Assembly: GCA_963747755.1 (NCBI GenBank)
Contig: CAVVGK010000014.1
Coordinates: 248,001 to 312,000, forward strand
Direction: 5' to 3'
Origin: DATFVA01 sp963747755
GTDB lineage: Bacteria > Bacteroidota > Ignavibacteria > Ignavibacteriales > Ignavibacteriaceae
Length of the DNA: 64,000 nt
How positions within the stretch are numbered: position 1 is the stretch's first letter; every line of letters starts with the position of its first letter. A program made the position numbers and the translations under genes. Positions 25,982-35,050 of this stretch are shown piece after piece. A model generated the notes under the pieces. That model saw only the letters and a list, made by a program, of their open reading frames with translations. It was not told the DNA's origin and ran no database searches.

Positions 25982-26773
25982 ATGATAAAAAAGGTTATTC
26001 TGCTTGTTTCTTTAACGCTCCTGCTATCCTCCTGTGAGAACAGCACCGATGTAGCTATCGATCTTTCCTACACTGAATACACAGTTGTTAACGCACAACT
26101 TACAGGTTACAAGGTATTCCAGGGAGTAGCGCTAACAAATACACTTCCTCTCGATGAACCGTATGATATCAATAAAGCAGAAATAAAAGATGCTGTGATG
26201 TATATGGTGGAAAACGGTATCCGGATCATCCCGCTTCATTATACTTCAAACGGAGTTTATAAACCCCTGGGAGAAGTAATTATTCAAGTCCATAGTCAGT
26301 ATGAACTTTTTGTATCAATCGGTTCAAAAACGATTTACAGTAAAACAATTGTTCCTGCTGCCCCTGAAGTTTTAAACCTCACGAATATCGGATATCAATA
26401 CCTGTCAGCTGAAGTGAACGCAATTCCGGGCGAAGCATACGGGGCGGCCTGGCTGGTTTCATCCGCCGGAGAACTGCTGACAGCCCCAAATTTCTTCGAG
26501 GTTGTGACACCTGGTGAAAATTCTTCGACAGTTAATGTGAGATGTATGGATATTCCGTATCCCTACAATAGTCCGGCATATAGCAATGAGGTTTACATTA
26601 AGGTATTTGCTTTTGATAGAGCATATAAAGATTACTTTAAAACCAGGATCAAGAGCGGCCAGGTAAATAATACATTCACTGCAGGCGGAGGGGCTGTAGC
26701 ATGGAATGTAGCCGGTGACCATGTAATCGGATTATTTATCGGAATGACAGCAGGACAGGCGGTGCATCAATGA
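25982..26773 (+). CDS. DUF4249-type lipoprotein
   Basis: 263-residue lipoprotein (MIKKVILLVSLTLLLSSC, lipobox LSSC) with the DUF4249 pattern: VVNAQLTGYKVFQGVALT after the signal and a beta-sandwich body. DUF4249 proteins are paired with TonB-dependent receptors in many Bacteroidetes; their function is not established, but a surface accessory role is usual. It begins one base after the receptor's stop and overlaps the next gene by four bases (ATGA at 26770-26773). Confidence 0.8.
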   Translation: MIKKVILLVSLTLLLSSCENSTDVAIDLSYTEYTVVNAQLTGYKVFQGVALTNTLPLDEPYDINKAEIKDAVMYMVENGIRIIPLHYTSNGVYKPLGEVIIQVHSQYELFVSIGSKTIYSKTIVPAAPEVLNLTNIGYQYLSAEVNAIPGEAYGAAWLVSSAGELLTAPNFFEVVTPGENSSTVNVRCMDIPYPYNSPAYSNEVYIKVFAFDRAYKDYFKTRIKSGQVNNTFTAGGGAVAWNVAGDHVIGLFIGMTAGQAVHQ

Positions 26774-27822
26774 TAAATCCGGCTAAAATATTATACCTGA
26801 CCCTTTTGGGTGGTTCCATATTGATTTCAGGCTGCCTGAAGGACAATGTTTCAACTTCACCTGAATTTTCTCTTGATGAAAGCAGCAAATTATTATTCTA
26901 TCTTGAAGAAACCGGTGATTATATTAATTCTTCTGAGATGCCCTCCCTTGCAAATGTTGATGAGGTACATGAAAACATGCAATCTTACCTGCTGATCGAT
27001 ATCAGGCCCCATGAAGAATACCTGGATGGTCATATAGAAAATTCAATTAACAAACAACATCAGGAATTAATTTCTTTTCTCGACAGCACAGACTCGAGCC
27101 ATTTTCCAAAAATTATCATCATAAGTGAAAACGGTCAGTCAGCTTCCTTTTATACCTGTCTTCTGCGCCTATATGGATTTGATAATGTATTTTCAATGAA
27201 TTACGGTATGGCCGCCTGGAATAATCATTTTTCCTCACAATGGTTAGCTGCACTTCAGCAGGATGATGGTATTATAGAAGCTTTTACATATTTGGCTGCC
27301 TTCAGACCTGCATTCACCTCTCTTCCACAGGTTGATCTTTCAGGTGAATCATTGTCGGAAAAGGTAAAAAACAGGATAAAAAGTATAATCAATACAAATT
27401 TTGCGGATAACTTTACTGGAACGAAAGGTGACGCAACCATTGATTTTCTTTACCTGGTTGCGCATATCAATCAGTATTTTATAGGCTGTTACGATACCGA
27501 TCTGCTTTACAAGCAGAATAACATTCATATTGTACATCCCGCTACAGCAGTTCTGTACACGCCTCCCCCCGCTTCTGATTTGAGCAGTACAAGCTATCTT
27601 CAGACTCTGCCCTCAAACAGGCCGATAACATTTTATTCCGCTGACGGCCAGCTGAGTGCATTTGCGACCGCTTATCTGCGTGTACTGGGCTATGATGCCA
27701 AATCAATTCTTTTCGGTGCAAATAATATGTTTTATGATATCCTCGCCGGTGAACCTTCAATCAGCGATAAAGCATTTACGGTAGATAAAATCCACGACTA
27801 TCCTTATGTGACGGGTAATTAA
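26770..27822 (+). CDS. Lipoprotein with two rhodanese-like modules lacking catalytic cysteines
   Basis: 350-residue lipoprotein (lipobox LISGC, Cys22). Residues about 55-160 form a rhodanese-like module: YLLIDIRPHEEYLDGHIENS, then the loop IIISENGQSASF where the active-site cysteine should be; the aligned residue is Ser119. Residues about 255-340 form a second module with loop TFYSADGQLSAFATAYLRVL, where the aligned residue is Ser290. Without the cysteines, sulfurtransferase activity is unlikely; a binding role is inferred. It overlaps the DUF4249 gene by ATGA and is the last gene of the receptor operon. Confidence 0.8.
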   Translation: MINPAKILYLTLLGGSILISGCLKDNVSTSPEFSLDESSKLLFYLEETGDYINSSEMPSLANVDEVHENMQSYLLIDIRPHEEYLDGHIENSINKQHQELISFLDSTDSSHFPKIIIISENGQSASFYTCLLRLYGFDNVFSMNYGMAAWNNHFSSQWLAALQQDDGIIEAFTYLAAFRPAFTSLPQVDLSGESLSEKVKNRIKSIINTNFADNFTGTKGDATIDFLYLVAHINQYFIGCYDTDLLYKQNNIHIVHPATAVLYTPPPASDLSSTSYLQTLPSNRPITFYSADGQLSAFATAYLRVLGYDAKSILFGANNMFYDILAGEPSISDKAFTVDKIHDYPYVTGN

Positions 27823-27852
27823 TCCAGGAAATCATTTATTTTAATTTTTTTG

Positions 27853-27860
27853 TAATTTTG
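27853..27860 (+). promoter_or_regulatory. Candidate -7 promoter box upstream of rpiA (TAnnTTTG)
   Basis: TAATTTTG 28 bases before the rpiA start codon (27889), in the 66-base gap after the lipoprotein gene. It matches TAnnTTTG. No -33 box is clear. Confidence 0.35.
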
Positions 27861-27888
27861 ATCCAGACAATCATTTTAGAAGTTTTTT

Positions 27889-28578
27889 ATGCCCGATCAT
27901 AATGTAGAAAAGCTGAATGCAGGGGAAAAGGCGGTTGATTTTATTAAGGATGGTATGCTGCTTGGACTAGGAACGGGATCCACCGTCTTTTACACTATCA
28001 AAAAAATCGGCGAACTCGTAAAAGAAGGGATGAAGTTAAAAGCAGTGTCAACTTCCTCAGCTACATCTCAACTTGCGGCATCTTTAGGAATAGAAATCCT
28101 TCCATTTGAGGAAATCGAAAGAGCTGATCTCACAATCGACGGAGCAGATGAATTTGATCCTTCGCTGAACGGAATTAAAGGGGGCGGAGGCGCTCTTCTT
28201 TACGAAAAACTGGTTGCGGAAGCTTCAGACAGGGTAATATGGGTTGTGGATTCAGGAAAACAGGTTGACAAACTGGGCAGATTCCCCCTTCCTATTGAGG
28301 TCGTCAGATATGGAGCGAGTCATCTTCTGAAAATTTTCAGAGATAGAAAATATCAGCCTGTCCTCAGAATAAACGCCGCCGGTAAGCCTTATGTTACTGA
28401 TGCGGGAAATTACATTATTGATCTACACCTGGGGGAAATAAATGAAGCTGAAGAATTAAACAGGGAAATTAAACTGCTTACCGGGGTTGTGGAAACCGGT
28501 CTTTTTATAAATATCGTGGATGAAGTTATTGTGGGGATAAAGGATGACACGGAAATAATTGAAAGAAATCCTGTTTAA
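27889..28578 (+). CDS. rpiA: Ribose-5-phosphate isomerase A
   Basis: Interconverts ribose 5-phosphate and ribulose 5-phosphate in the pentose phosphate pathway. The 229-residue protein has the substrate-binding GLGTGSTVFYTI, the TIDGADEFDPSLNGIKGGGGALL core with the catalytic acid residues, and the base region IWVVDSGKQVDKLG. The ATG at 27889 gives MPDHNVEKLNAGEKAVDFIK, the usual start of this family. The next gene starts two bases after its stop. Confidence 0.95.
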   Translation: MPDHNVEKLNAGEKAVDFIKDGMLLGLGTGSTVFYTIKKIGELVKEGMKLKAVSTSSATSQLAASLGIEILPFEEIERADLTIDGADEFDPSLNGIKGGGGALLYEKLVAEASDRVIWVVDSGKQVDKLGRFPLPIEVVRYGASHLLKIFRDRKYQPVLRINAAGKPYVTDAGNYIIDLHLGEINEAEELNREIKLLTGVVETGLFINIVDEVIVGIKDDTEIIERNPV

Positions 28579-28580
28579 TC

Positions 28581-29480
28581 ATGATCGTCGCAGAAAGAGT
28601 TCATTCCTTCCCATTAAAACAAGCGCCTTTAATTAAAATAGACGACCCCTTCCTTGAAGAAAGAAAAATTACTCTCTTCATAAAAAGAGAGGATCTCATC
28701 CATCCTTATATATTCGGGAATAAATGGTATAAGCTTAAGTATAACCTTGTTGAAGCTGAGAAACAGAGTCAAAAAACAATTCTTACTTTCGGCGGTGCTT
28801 ATTCAAACCATATTTATGCTGCAGCCGCTGCAGGCAGACTTTTCGGATTCAAAACAATCGGGATAATCCGCGGTGAGGAACATCTTCCTCTTAATCCCGT
28901 TCTAAGTTTTGCCAGGCAAAACGGAATGATGATAAATTATATATCACGCCCGGATTACAGACGAAAAACCGAAAATAACTTTATCCAAAAACTCCACCGG
29001 GTTTACGGCAGTTTCTATATGCTGCCGGAAGGCGGTTCGAACAAGTTTGCTGTTAAAGGATGTTCTGAGATCCCCGCGTCTATAGATATAAAATATGATT
29101 ATATAGCAGCAGCAATGGGTACGGGCGGTACAGCTGCAGGATTGATAGCCGGTTCCCCTTCAGGGGTAAAGGTTTTGGGTTTTCCGGTACTAAAAGGAGC
29201 ATGTTTTCTGGAAGAAGACATGCTTAAACTGCTGCGAAGCTCCACAAACCGGAATCCGGATAATTACGAAATATTTTTTGATTATCACTTTGGAGGTTAT
29301 GCTAAAACAAGCTACAAACTGCTTGCATTCATAACAGAAATTGAAAAAAAGACAGAATTTTTACCAGACAGGATATATTTCGGGAAAATGCTCTTCGGGA
29401 TATATGATCTTATCGGGAGAGGATATTTCCCTGAAGACAAAACAATAATAGCATTAAACAGCGCACCAGTCACTTACTGA
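28581..29480 (+). CDS. PLP-dependent D-cysteine desulfhydrase/ACC deaminase family enzyme
   Basis: Fold-type II PLP enzyme of 299 residues. The PLP lysine is in FGNKWYKLKYNL (about 45-56). The substrate loop FGGAYSNHIYAAAAAGRLFG and a phosphate-binding GTGGTAAG are present. The family covers D-cysteine desulfhydrase and 1-aminocyclopropane-1-carboxylate deaminase; I cannot tell which from sequence alone. It starts two bases after rpiA and is likely co-transcribed. Confidence 0.85.
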   Translation: MIVAERVHSFPLKQAPLIKIDDPFLEERKITLFIKREDLIHPYIFGNKWYKLKYNLVEAEKQSQKTILTFGGAYSNHIYAAAAAGRLFGFKTIGIIRGEEHLPLNPVLSFARQNGMMINYISRPDYRRKTENNFIQKLHRVYGSFYMLPEGGSNKFAVKGCSEIPASIDIKYDYIAAAMGTGGTAAGLIAGSPSGVKVLGFPVLKGACFLEEDMLKLLRSSTNRNPDNYEIFFDYHFGGYAKTSYKLLAFITEIEKKTEFLPDRIYFGKMLFGIYDLIGRGYFPEDKTIIALNSAPVTY

Positions 29481-29672
29481 CTATCCGTTGACTTTTGTAT
29501 AGCTCCTTCTGCTGCTGTTTAGAAATGCGCTCTCTGCCAGAACTTCTTCCCTGAATTTTTGTTCGTCAAGTTTCAATTTCCTGAATCTTTCCTCGAGATA
29601 TTCAATAAATTCTTTTTCGCTGAATCCAGTCTTCTGTTCTTTTTCTTTAGAATTCTTTTCTTCCCTTTTCAT
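29481..29672 (-). CDS. Small charged protein, function unknown
   Basis: 63 codons from the ATG at 29672; a GTG at 29684 would add four residues. The sequence is highly charged (KREEKNSKEKEQKTGFSEKE) and helical, then EVLAESAFLNSSRRSYTKVNG. It converges with the PLP gene with no gap. Charge and codon pattern look coding, but I recognise no family. Confidence 0.45.
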   Translation of the reverse strand: MKREEKNSKEKEQKTGFSEKEFIEYLEERFRKLKLDEQKFREEVLAESAFLNSSRRSYTKVNG

Positions 29673-29825
29673 ATTGCCATCCACTCGTTTAATTTTACTC
29701 GATGATATAATATGTATAAAAATGATATTTTGATGTGTCTAAAGTTACAATATGAATAGTTGTGCAGTGTTAAGTAATTGTTAAATATCGATTAAGTTAC
29801 TGTTAAACAGATTTACCCGAAATTT

Positions 29826-32624
29826 TTACCCTTTTACTTCGCAGATGAGAACTGCGGCAGGAAATTTATCCATTACCCGGCCTGCTTCAATTTCGTTCGC
29901 AGGGTGAATTATTTCGTGTGAAATAAGGTTCCTTACGTTATTCGGAAAAAAGGGAAATTTTATGCCTGTATCTTTCCATATAGCCTTTCCAAGTGGGAGT
30001 TTCCCGGGTTCGGTAATTCCGGTTAAAAAACGAGGCACTATTATTATCAGAGCTTCATCCCCGAAACGACGTGCAAATGAAATCAAATTGTTTTTGTGTA
30101 TCCCCGAGGTTTTAAGCTTCGAGTATCTGCCGGCCTCGAAAAGTTCACGTTTTTCCCTTCCTGCTTTTAGTATTTTATTAATCACGAACAGCTTAATAGC
30201 CCCTGAATACATATTTGCATAGAGGTATCCGAACAGGTTATCTATACCTTCTGATTCGTTTTCTTTTATTTTCATTAAGAGTTGTATACGGTGTGAATAA
30301 TCAACCGGTCTGCGGTTGTCAGGGTCGACAAGACTAAAATCCCAAAGTTCAGAACCCTGGTAGAAATCCGGGACGCCGGGAGCCGTCATTTTGATAATGG
30401 TCTGCGACAATGAATTAAACATCCCGAAAAACGAGGTATATCTGTGTAATTCAAGAATATCATTTAGGAAAAGATTTGAATCAGATTCTGTTAATATATT
30501 ATCGATAAAGTTGAGGAACGAATTTTCGTAAACTTCATCGGGTTTTACCCAGGCAGTATAAACTTTTGCCTCCCTTACAACTTTAATAGCATAGTCTTTA
30601 ATCCTTTTTTTATAAACTTCATCCGGTTTACCCTCGAAAGGTAAAGTACCGATAAGAGTCTGGTAAAGAAAATATTCGTCATTTTTATCAGGAAAGAACC
30701 TTCCGTTATTGTCCCTTTTGTATTTAAGATTCATATTATACCATTTCTTAACCCGCTGATTCCATTCGTCGGGAATTTCAGATAAAACATTGATCCTGGC
30801 CCTGACATCCTCGCCGCGCTTGGTATCATGTGTGGCGGTTGCATTCAAGCTGTATCTCCATTTTATCCCTCTTTTCCTTATTCTCTTATGGAATTCATAT
30901 AAAGGCAGACCAAATTCAGAAGGATCACCACCTACTTCATTCAGGGAAATGAATCTGTTGTACACATAAAGAGCGGTATCCTCATAGCCTTTCGCCATCA
31001 AAGGACCTGTAAGCTGCTGGAATTTCATTATGAAGTTTAATGATTTCTCATAAAGTTCTTTTGACAGACTTTTGTGCTGCATAGTAAGCAGCTTCCCGAT
31101 ATAACTGATTTCATACTCTAATCTCGGGTTATTGTATTTAAGTTCACCAACGATCTGATTAACATATTCCCTCTCTGTATTTGATATTTTATTACCGTTC
31201 ACATATGTCCGGTAGATCGGAAAGTGAACCAGAATCTCCTCAAGGGCTGTTTTTACCCCGTTCAGGGTTATATCTGCTCCATACCTGTCGCGTTTCGCAA
31301 TTTCCTCAACAAGAAGACTCAATCTCTCGAGTTCACCCGCCATCCTGGTATTTATTATCAGTCTTTTTTTATCAACCACCATATCATCAAAGGAGGAAGC
31401 TTTACGTATGAACTGTGTGTATATCCTGCTCATTTTATTTTCATTCTTCTCATTGCAGAATATCCCATTAACAAAATTTAAAAAATCATATCCTGTTGTT
31501 CCTTCTACAGGCCAGTTTTCGGGCAGCTGCTCATCATGTTCAAGGATTTTTTCAACAACAAGATATTTTCCGTCGATCCTGTCCCTTACTCTTTGAAGGT
31601 ATTCTTCAGGATCGTAAAGTCCGTCTATATGATCAACACGCAGCCCGCTGATTTTATTTTCCTTAACCAGTTTGAATATTAGTGAGTGAGTACGATTAAA
31701 TACCTCCTCGTTCTCGATTTTGAGCGAAATTAACCCGCTGATATTGAAAAACCTTCTGTAGTTTATTTCCTCATTTGCAACCTTCCAGAAAGCCAGGCGA
31801 AAGTATTGTTCAGAAAGAAGCTTATCCAGCAAATCAAAACTTTCAGGATTTTCCTTTTGGCCGTTATAGATCTTCAGGGTTTCGTTAACATACATCTTAA
31901 CCTGGTCGTCTTCAGAATAGAGCTCCCATAACAGGTCCTTTATAAACTTGACCTGGTTGTACCGTTCATCTACATTTTCAATTGTAGGAAGAAATTTTAT
32001 AATGTGAAAAAGTCCCAGTAGACGGATCACCGCAGGATAATTTCTTCCAACCTTGTTCTGAAGTTTCTCAAACCTCCTGGAGAGTATATCTGAATATGAG
32101 CTGAGCCTGATAGGAAACTTATTATCATAATAATTGATACTGAAACCGTCAGGATCATATTGCAGCGATATTTCTTTCCCTTCAAGAGTTTCCTGGTAGT
32201 ATTTACCAAGAAAGGGAGCAAGCATTCTGGGTTTGTCTCCGAAATGGACATAGCTCCATTCAACGTCAAAAAAGTTAAAGAACCGGGAGTCAGGACCATT
32301 TTCAAGAAGATCAACCAGCATTCTGTTCTCAAAGTCAAATGCCATATGGTTTGGTACAATATCCTGCAGCCAGTATATACCTTTTTCATGAGCCTCAAGA
32401 ATTAGCGATTCGAAATCATCATTTGTTCCGAGTTCGGGATTAAGCTGTGTGGGATCAACTACATCATAGCCATGCATACTGCCTTTTGATGCCTTGAATA
32501 TGGGCGATGCATAAATATGAGTAATTCCAAGCTCCTGCAGGTATGGCAATATCTTCCGGGCGGATTCAAAGTTGAAATCCTTATTAAACTGCAGCCTGTA
32601 AGTCGCTGCCGGTAAATTTATCAA
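29826..32624 (-). CDS. treY: Malto-oligosyltrehalose synthase
   Basis: GH13 enzyme of 932 residues that rearranges the reducing end of maltodextrins into a trehalose unit. Recognisable TreY motifs: PAATYRLQFNKDFNF at the start, GITHIYASPIFKASKGSMHG, NHMAF, GLRVDHIDGLYDPEEYL, and GVPDFYQGSELWDFSLVDPDN near the C-terminus. The start is a TTG at 32624, with a near-perfect GGAGGTGA ribosome site at 32634-32641; no ATG/GTG is in frame before an upstream stop. The N-terminus overlaps the end of the DUF3536 gene by 41 bases. TreZ is two genes upstream. Confidence 0.93.
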   Translation of the reverse strand: MINLPAATYRLQFNKDFNFESARKILPYLQELGITHIYASPIFKASKGSMHGYDVVDPTQLNPELGTNDDFESLILEAHEKGIYWLQDIVPNHMAFDFENRMLVDLLENGPDSRFFNFFDVEWSYVHFGDKPRMLAPFLGKYYQETLEGKEISLQYDPDGFSINYYDNKFPIRLSSYSDILSRRFEKLQNKVGRNYPAVIRLLGLFHIIKFLPTIENVDERYNQVKFIKDLLWELYSEDDQVKMYVNETLKIYNGQKENPESFDLLDKLLSEQYFRLAFWKVANEEINYRRFFNISGLISLKIENEEVFNRTHSLIFKLVKENKISGLRVDHIDGLYDPEEYLQRVRDRIDGKYLVVEKILEHDEQLPENWPVEGTTGYDFLNFVNGIFCNEKNENKMSRIYTQFIRKASSFDDMVVDKKRLIINTRMAGELERLSLLVEEIAKRDRYGADITLNGVKTALEEILVHFPIYRTYVNGNKISNTEREYVNQIVGELKYNNPRLEYEISYIGKLLTMQHKSLSKELYEKSLNFIMKFQQLTGPLMAKGYEDTALYVYNRFISLNEVGGDPSEFGLPLYEFHKRIRKRGIKWRYSLNATATHDTKRGEDVRARINVLSEIPDEWNQRVKKWYNMNLKYKRDNNGRFFPDKNDEYFLYQTLIGTLPFEGKPDEVYKKRIKDYAIKVVREAKVYTAWVKPDEVYENSFLNFIDNILTESDSNLFLNDILELHRYTSFFGMFNSLSQTIIKMTAPGVPDFYQGSELWDFSLVDPDNRRPVDYSHRIQLLMKIKENESEGIDNLFGYLYANMYSGAIKLFVINKILKAGREKRELFEAGRYSKLKTSGIHKNNLISFARRFGDEALIIIVPRFLTGITEPGKLPLGKAIWKDTGIKFPFFPNNVRNLISHEIIHPANEIEAGRVMDKFPAAVLICEVKG

Positions 32625-33642
32625 TGCGAATGTTCACCTCCAGATTATTTTGTAATTCATTGATACTTTTAATCCATTTCAATTTCTCTTTTTTACCATC
32701 CCGGGCTTCATTACTGAATTTCTCATAGTTATCCTTTATCACTGAGAAAAGAGTATTTTGTGCTTTCCAGAGATTAAGCTCAATATTCAGTTCCCGCAGA
32801 AACCTGAGAGAATCGATGAGTTCAATGATCGTTTCAAGATCCGCGGGGTTTTCACATAATTTTTCCATAAGAGAATTAAGACGCTTACTCCCTACAAATC
32901 CTAAAGTTGACTTATCGAGTTCGACGGACCAGTATTGTACTTCGTGAAGCAGGTTCTGAAGTTTATCCTGGTCGATAGTACCGGGAGCCTCCAATACCTG
33001 TCTGAGATCGGCATTAATTACGTATTCAACGGCAGTTGACAGCGCGTTAGGCAGCGGAGTGCCAGTTCTCTTCATAGCCTGCATAGTTGCATAATGATTT
33101 TTGTACACATTCCTGAAAGATATTTCTATGGAGTCGAGTGTCTCGTGCATAATTTTATCAAAGACCTCCCTGCTTTTATCTTTAAACAGGAACCATAAAT
33201 TATAACTGTGGGTGCCGAAATGCTTATCCATCAAAAGAATCATCTCTGCAATATCGAGTCGGTCGAATGCGCTTTTAATTTCATAGCACATAGTATTATA
33301 ATCTTCGCCGCTTTGCCATTCCCGTACTCCGCCGTAAAAATGGTGATCTCCGAGGTAGAGTACAGCAAAACTAATCTGCTGCTCTTCAAGTGTTATCCTT
33401 GAACGCATCGTCGGGTGTCCCAGTGCAAGCTTATTTCTGCCGGCGGTTATCATTTCATAATCATTTTTCAGCACTTCATAACAGAAGATCTCCGATTTTT
33501 CATTATAGTCTTCAAACAATGAAGAAATTGCATAGTGAGCAGTTACTCTCAGCAGGTCAATTACTGCAGGCTTGACGTGCCGATGGTAAACTTCACCTCC
33601 ATACTCTATTCCGTCGATATTGCTGGTGGCATTCTTAAGTCT
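32584..33642 (-). CDS. DUF3536 half of a frameshifted GH57 protein
   Basis: C-terminal part of a protein normally made in one piece with the GH57 domain at 33635-35050. The frame reads RLKNATSNIDGIEYGGEVYH, then VKPAVIDLLRVTAHYAISSL, and on through about 350 codons. DUF3536 is a helical domain that follows GH57 catalytic domains. No good start codon lies at the beginning; an internal TTG at 33519 would lose conserved residues. A single extra base near 33643-33645 (AATCAGACTT instead of AATAGACTT) explains the break. Its end overlaps treY by 41 bases. Confidence 0.75.
   Translation of the reverse strand, partial: RLKNATSNIDGIEYGGEVYHRHVKPAVIDLLRVTAHYAISSLFEDYNEKSEIFCYEVLKNDYEMITAGRNKLALGHPTMRSRITLEEQQISFAVLYLGDHHFYGGVREWQSGEDYNTMCYEIKSAFDRLDIAEMILLMDKHFGTHSYNLWFLFKDKSREVFDKIMHETLDSIEISFRNVYKNHYATMQAMKRTGTPLPNALSTAVEYVINADLRQVLEAPGTIDQDKLQNLLHEVQYWSVELDKSTLGFVGSKRLNSLMEKLCENPADLETIIELIDSLRFLRELNIELNLWKAQNTLFSVIKDNYEKFSNEARDGKKEKLKWIKSINELQNNLEVNIRIDKFTGSDLQAAV
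32634..32641 (-). promoter_or_regulatory. Ribosome binding site deciding the TTG start of treY
   Basis: GGAGGTGA on the minus strand, nine bases upstream of TTG at 32624. It lies inside the coding sequence of the preceding DUF3536 gene and fixes the otherwise unusual start codon. Confidence 0.75.
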
Positions 33643-35050
33643 GATTAATAAATTCTTCTTCCGGATTATCGCCTGTCAGTTCATGAACGATCTGCATCGC
33701 TCTTGCTGCATACTGAATCACCTGGACGGTTTCGATCCCCGATATCTCATCAAAGAACCACCCACAGCTTGTGTACATCAGAAGAGCGTGGCGCTGCATC
33801 TCAAGAAGCTTCAGCAGCCTGGTAGTATCCTTCTTATCCAGGTCTTTTATTCCATTTTCAGCAAAAACCTCCCGAATGTTTTCAGGATTTCTTTGCAGAA
33901 TAATTTTGATATATAAATCCCTGAGTTTCCATACATCTTTTGTATACCTGCCTGCTTCCTTTTCATAAATACCTATCATCATATCCCTTAGCCAGTCGAG
34001 AGTCTCTCTTAAAGGCTTACGCCATTTCTGATTCCAGCCGGGATGCATACCTGTACTACACCCGCAATCGGATTTCCATCTTTCAACACCATGCACGCAG
34101 CTCCATGAAGTATCATCAATAATCTGCACTTCCCAATCGGGAGGATTTTTCTCAAGGAATTCGCCGTAGATGGTTAGTCCGAGGTTATCCCTTTCTTCAA
34201 CCAGATGCAGAAAATATGCGAGAGCCATCTCACCATGCTTCTGGTGATGACCGTAAGTTTCACCGTCTGTGGCTATATGTGCAAGCTGCGCTTCATCGTC
34301 ATCCCGGAATGTTCCTTCCATCCGTGCGAGCAGGTTTGAACCGTTGTCAAGCAAATCACCGAATGCAATCTCCTGTGAAATAGGACCATCGTAGAAGAAA
34401 AGGTTAATAGAATTTCCTGAGGGGAGCCGGCAAAGATAGGCTCTCTTGGGATCTATTGTTCCCTCCGAAACGTTTGTCCATTCATCTTCATTCAGGGGTT
34501 TTATCATTTTAGCCTGGCGCGGGGCCAGTATAGTAAATTTTATTCCGTATTCAGCGAGAATCTCAAGTGAAAGCGTATCGACAGCCGTTTCCGCCAGCCA
34601 CATACCCTCGGGATCCCGGCCGAACCTTGATTTAAAATCTTCGATACCCCAGATTACCTGGGTTCTCCTGTCACTTTCGTTTGCAAGAGGCATAATAATA
34701 TGGTTATAAACCTGGGCAATAGCCGAACCATGACCGGAGAATTGATTCTTGCTTATAAGATCGGCTTCAAGAATTTTATCGTAAACATCAGGAGCATGTT
34801 CCTCTATCCAGGATAGCAGAGTTGGACCGAAATTAAAGCTTATTTTTGAATAATTATTTATAATATCGATAATGTTTTTATTACCGCCGAGTATCCTGGA
34901 AGCGGTGTTAGGATTATAACATTCGGCATTTATCCGCTCATTCCAGTCCCTGTATGGATATGCTGAATCCTGAACCTCTATTTCTTCCAGCCAGGGATTT
35001 TCACGGGGAGGCTGGTAGAAATGTCCGTGTATGCATATATACCTGTTCAT
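33635..35050 (-). CDS. Glycoside hydrolase family 57 catalytic half (frameshifted at 3' end)
   Basis: Starts MNRYICIHGHFYQPPRENPW, the typical GH57 beginning, and contains the GMWLAETAVD segment with the catalytic glutamate and HIATDGETYGHHQKHGEMAL with the acid aspartate region. It stops at TAA 33635, right where the family continues into DUF3536. Joining the frames gives about 821 residues, the normal length for GH57-DUF3536 proteins. GH57 enzymes act on alpha-glucans (amylase, branching or debranching). Its ATG overlaps the treZ stop by one base (TGATG), so it is coupled to trehalose synthesis; a glucan-trimming role is inferred. Confidence 0.85.
   Translation of the reverse strand: MNRYICIHGHFYQPPRENPWLEEIEVQDSAYPYRDWNERINAECYNPNTASRILGGNKNIIDIINNYSKISFNFGPTLLSWIEEHAPDVYDKILEADLISKNQFSGHGSAIAQVYNHIIMPLANESDRRTQVIWGIEDFKSRFGRDPEGMWLAETAVDTLSLEILAEYGIKFTILAPRQAKMIKPLNEDEWTNVSEGTIDPKRAYLCRLPSGNSINLFFYDGPISQEIAFGDLLDNGSNLLARMEGTFRDDDEAQLAHIATDGETYGHHQKHGEMALAYFLHLVEERDNLGLTIYGEFLEKNPPDWEVQIIDDTSWSCVHGVERWKSDCGCSTGMHPGWNQKWRKPLRETLDWLRDMMIGIYEKEAGRYTKDVWKLRDLYIKIILQRNPENIREVFAENGIKDLDKKDTTRLLKLLEMQRHALLMYTSCGWFFDEISGIETVQVIQYAARAMQIVHELTGDNPEEEFINQT

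Noticed and set aside
33520..33640. Programmed recoding at the GH57-DUF3536 junction
   Set aside because: The slip context (ACT TAA) has no known stimulatory element, while deletion of one C gives family spacing; a plain indel is simpler.
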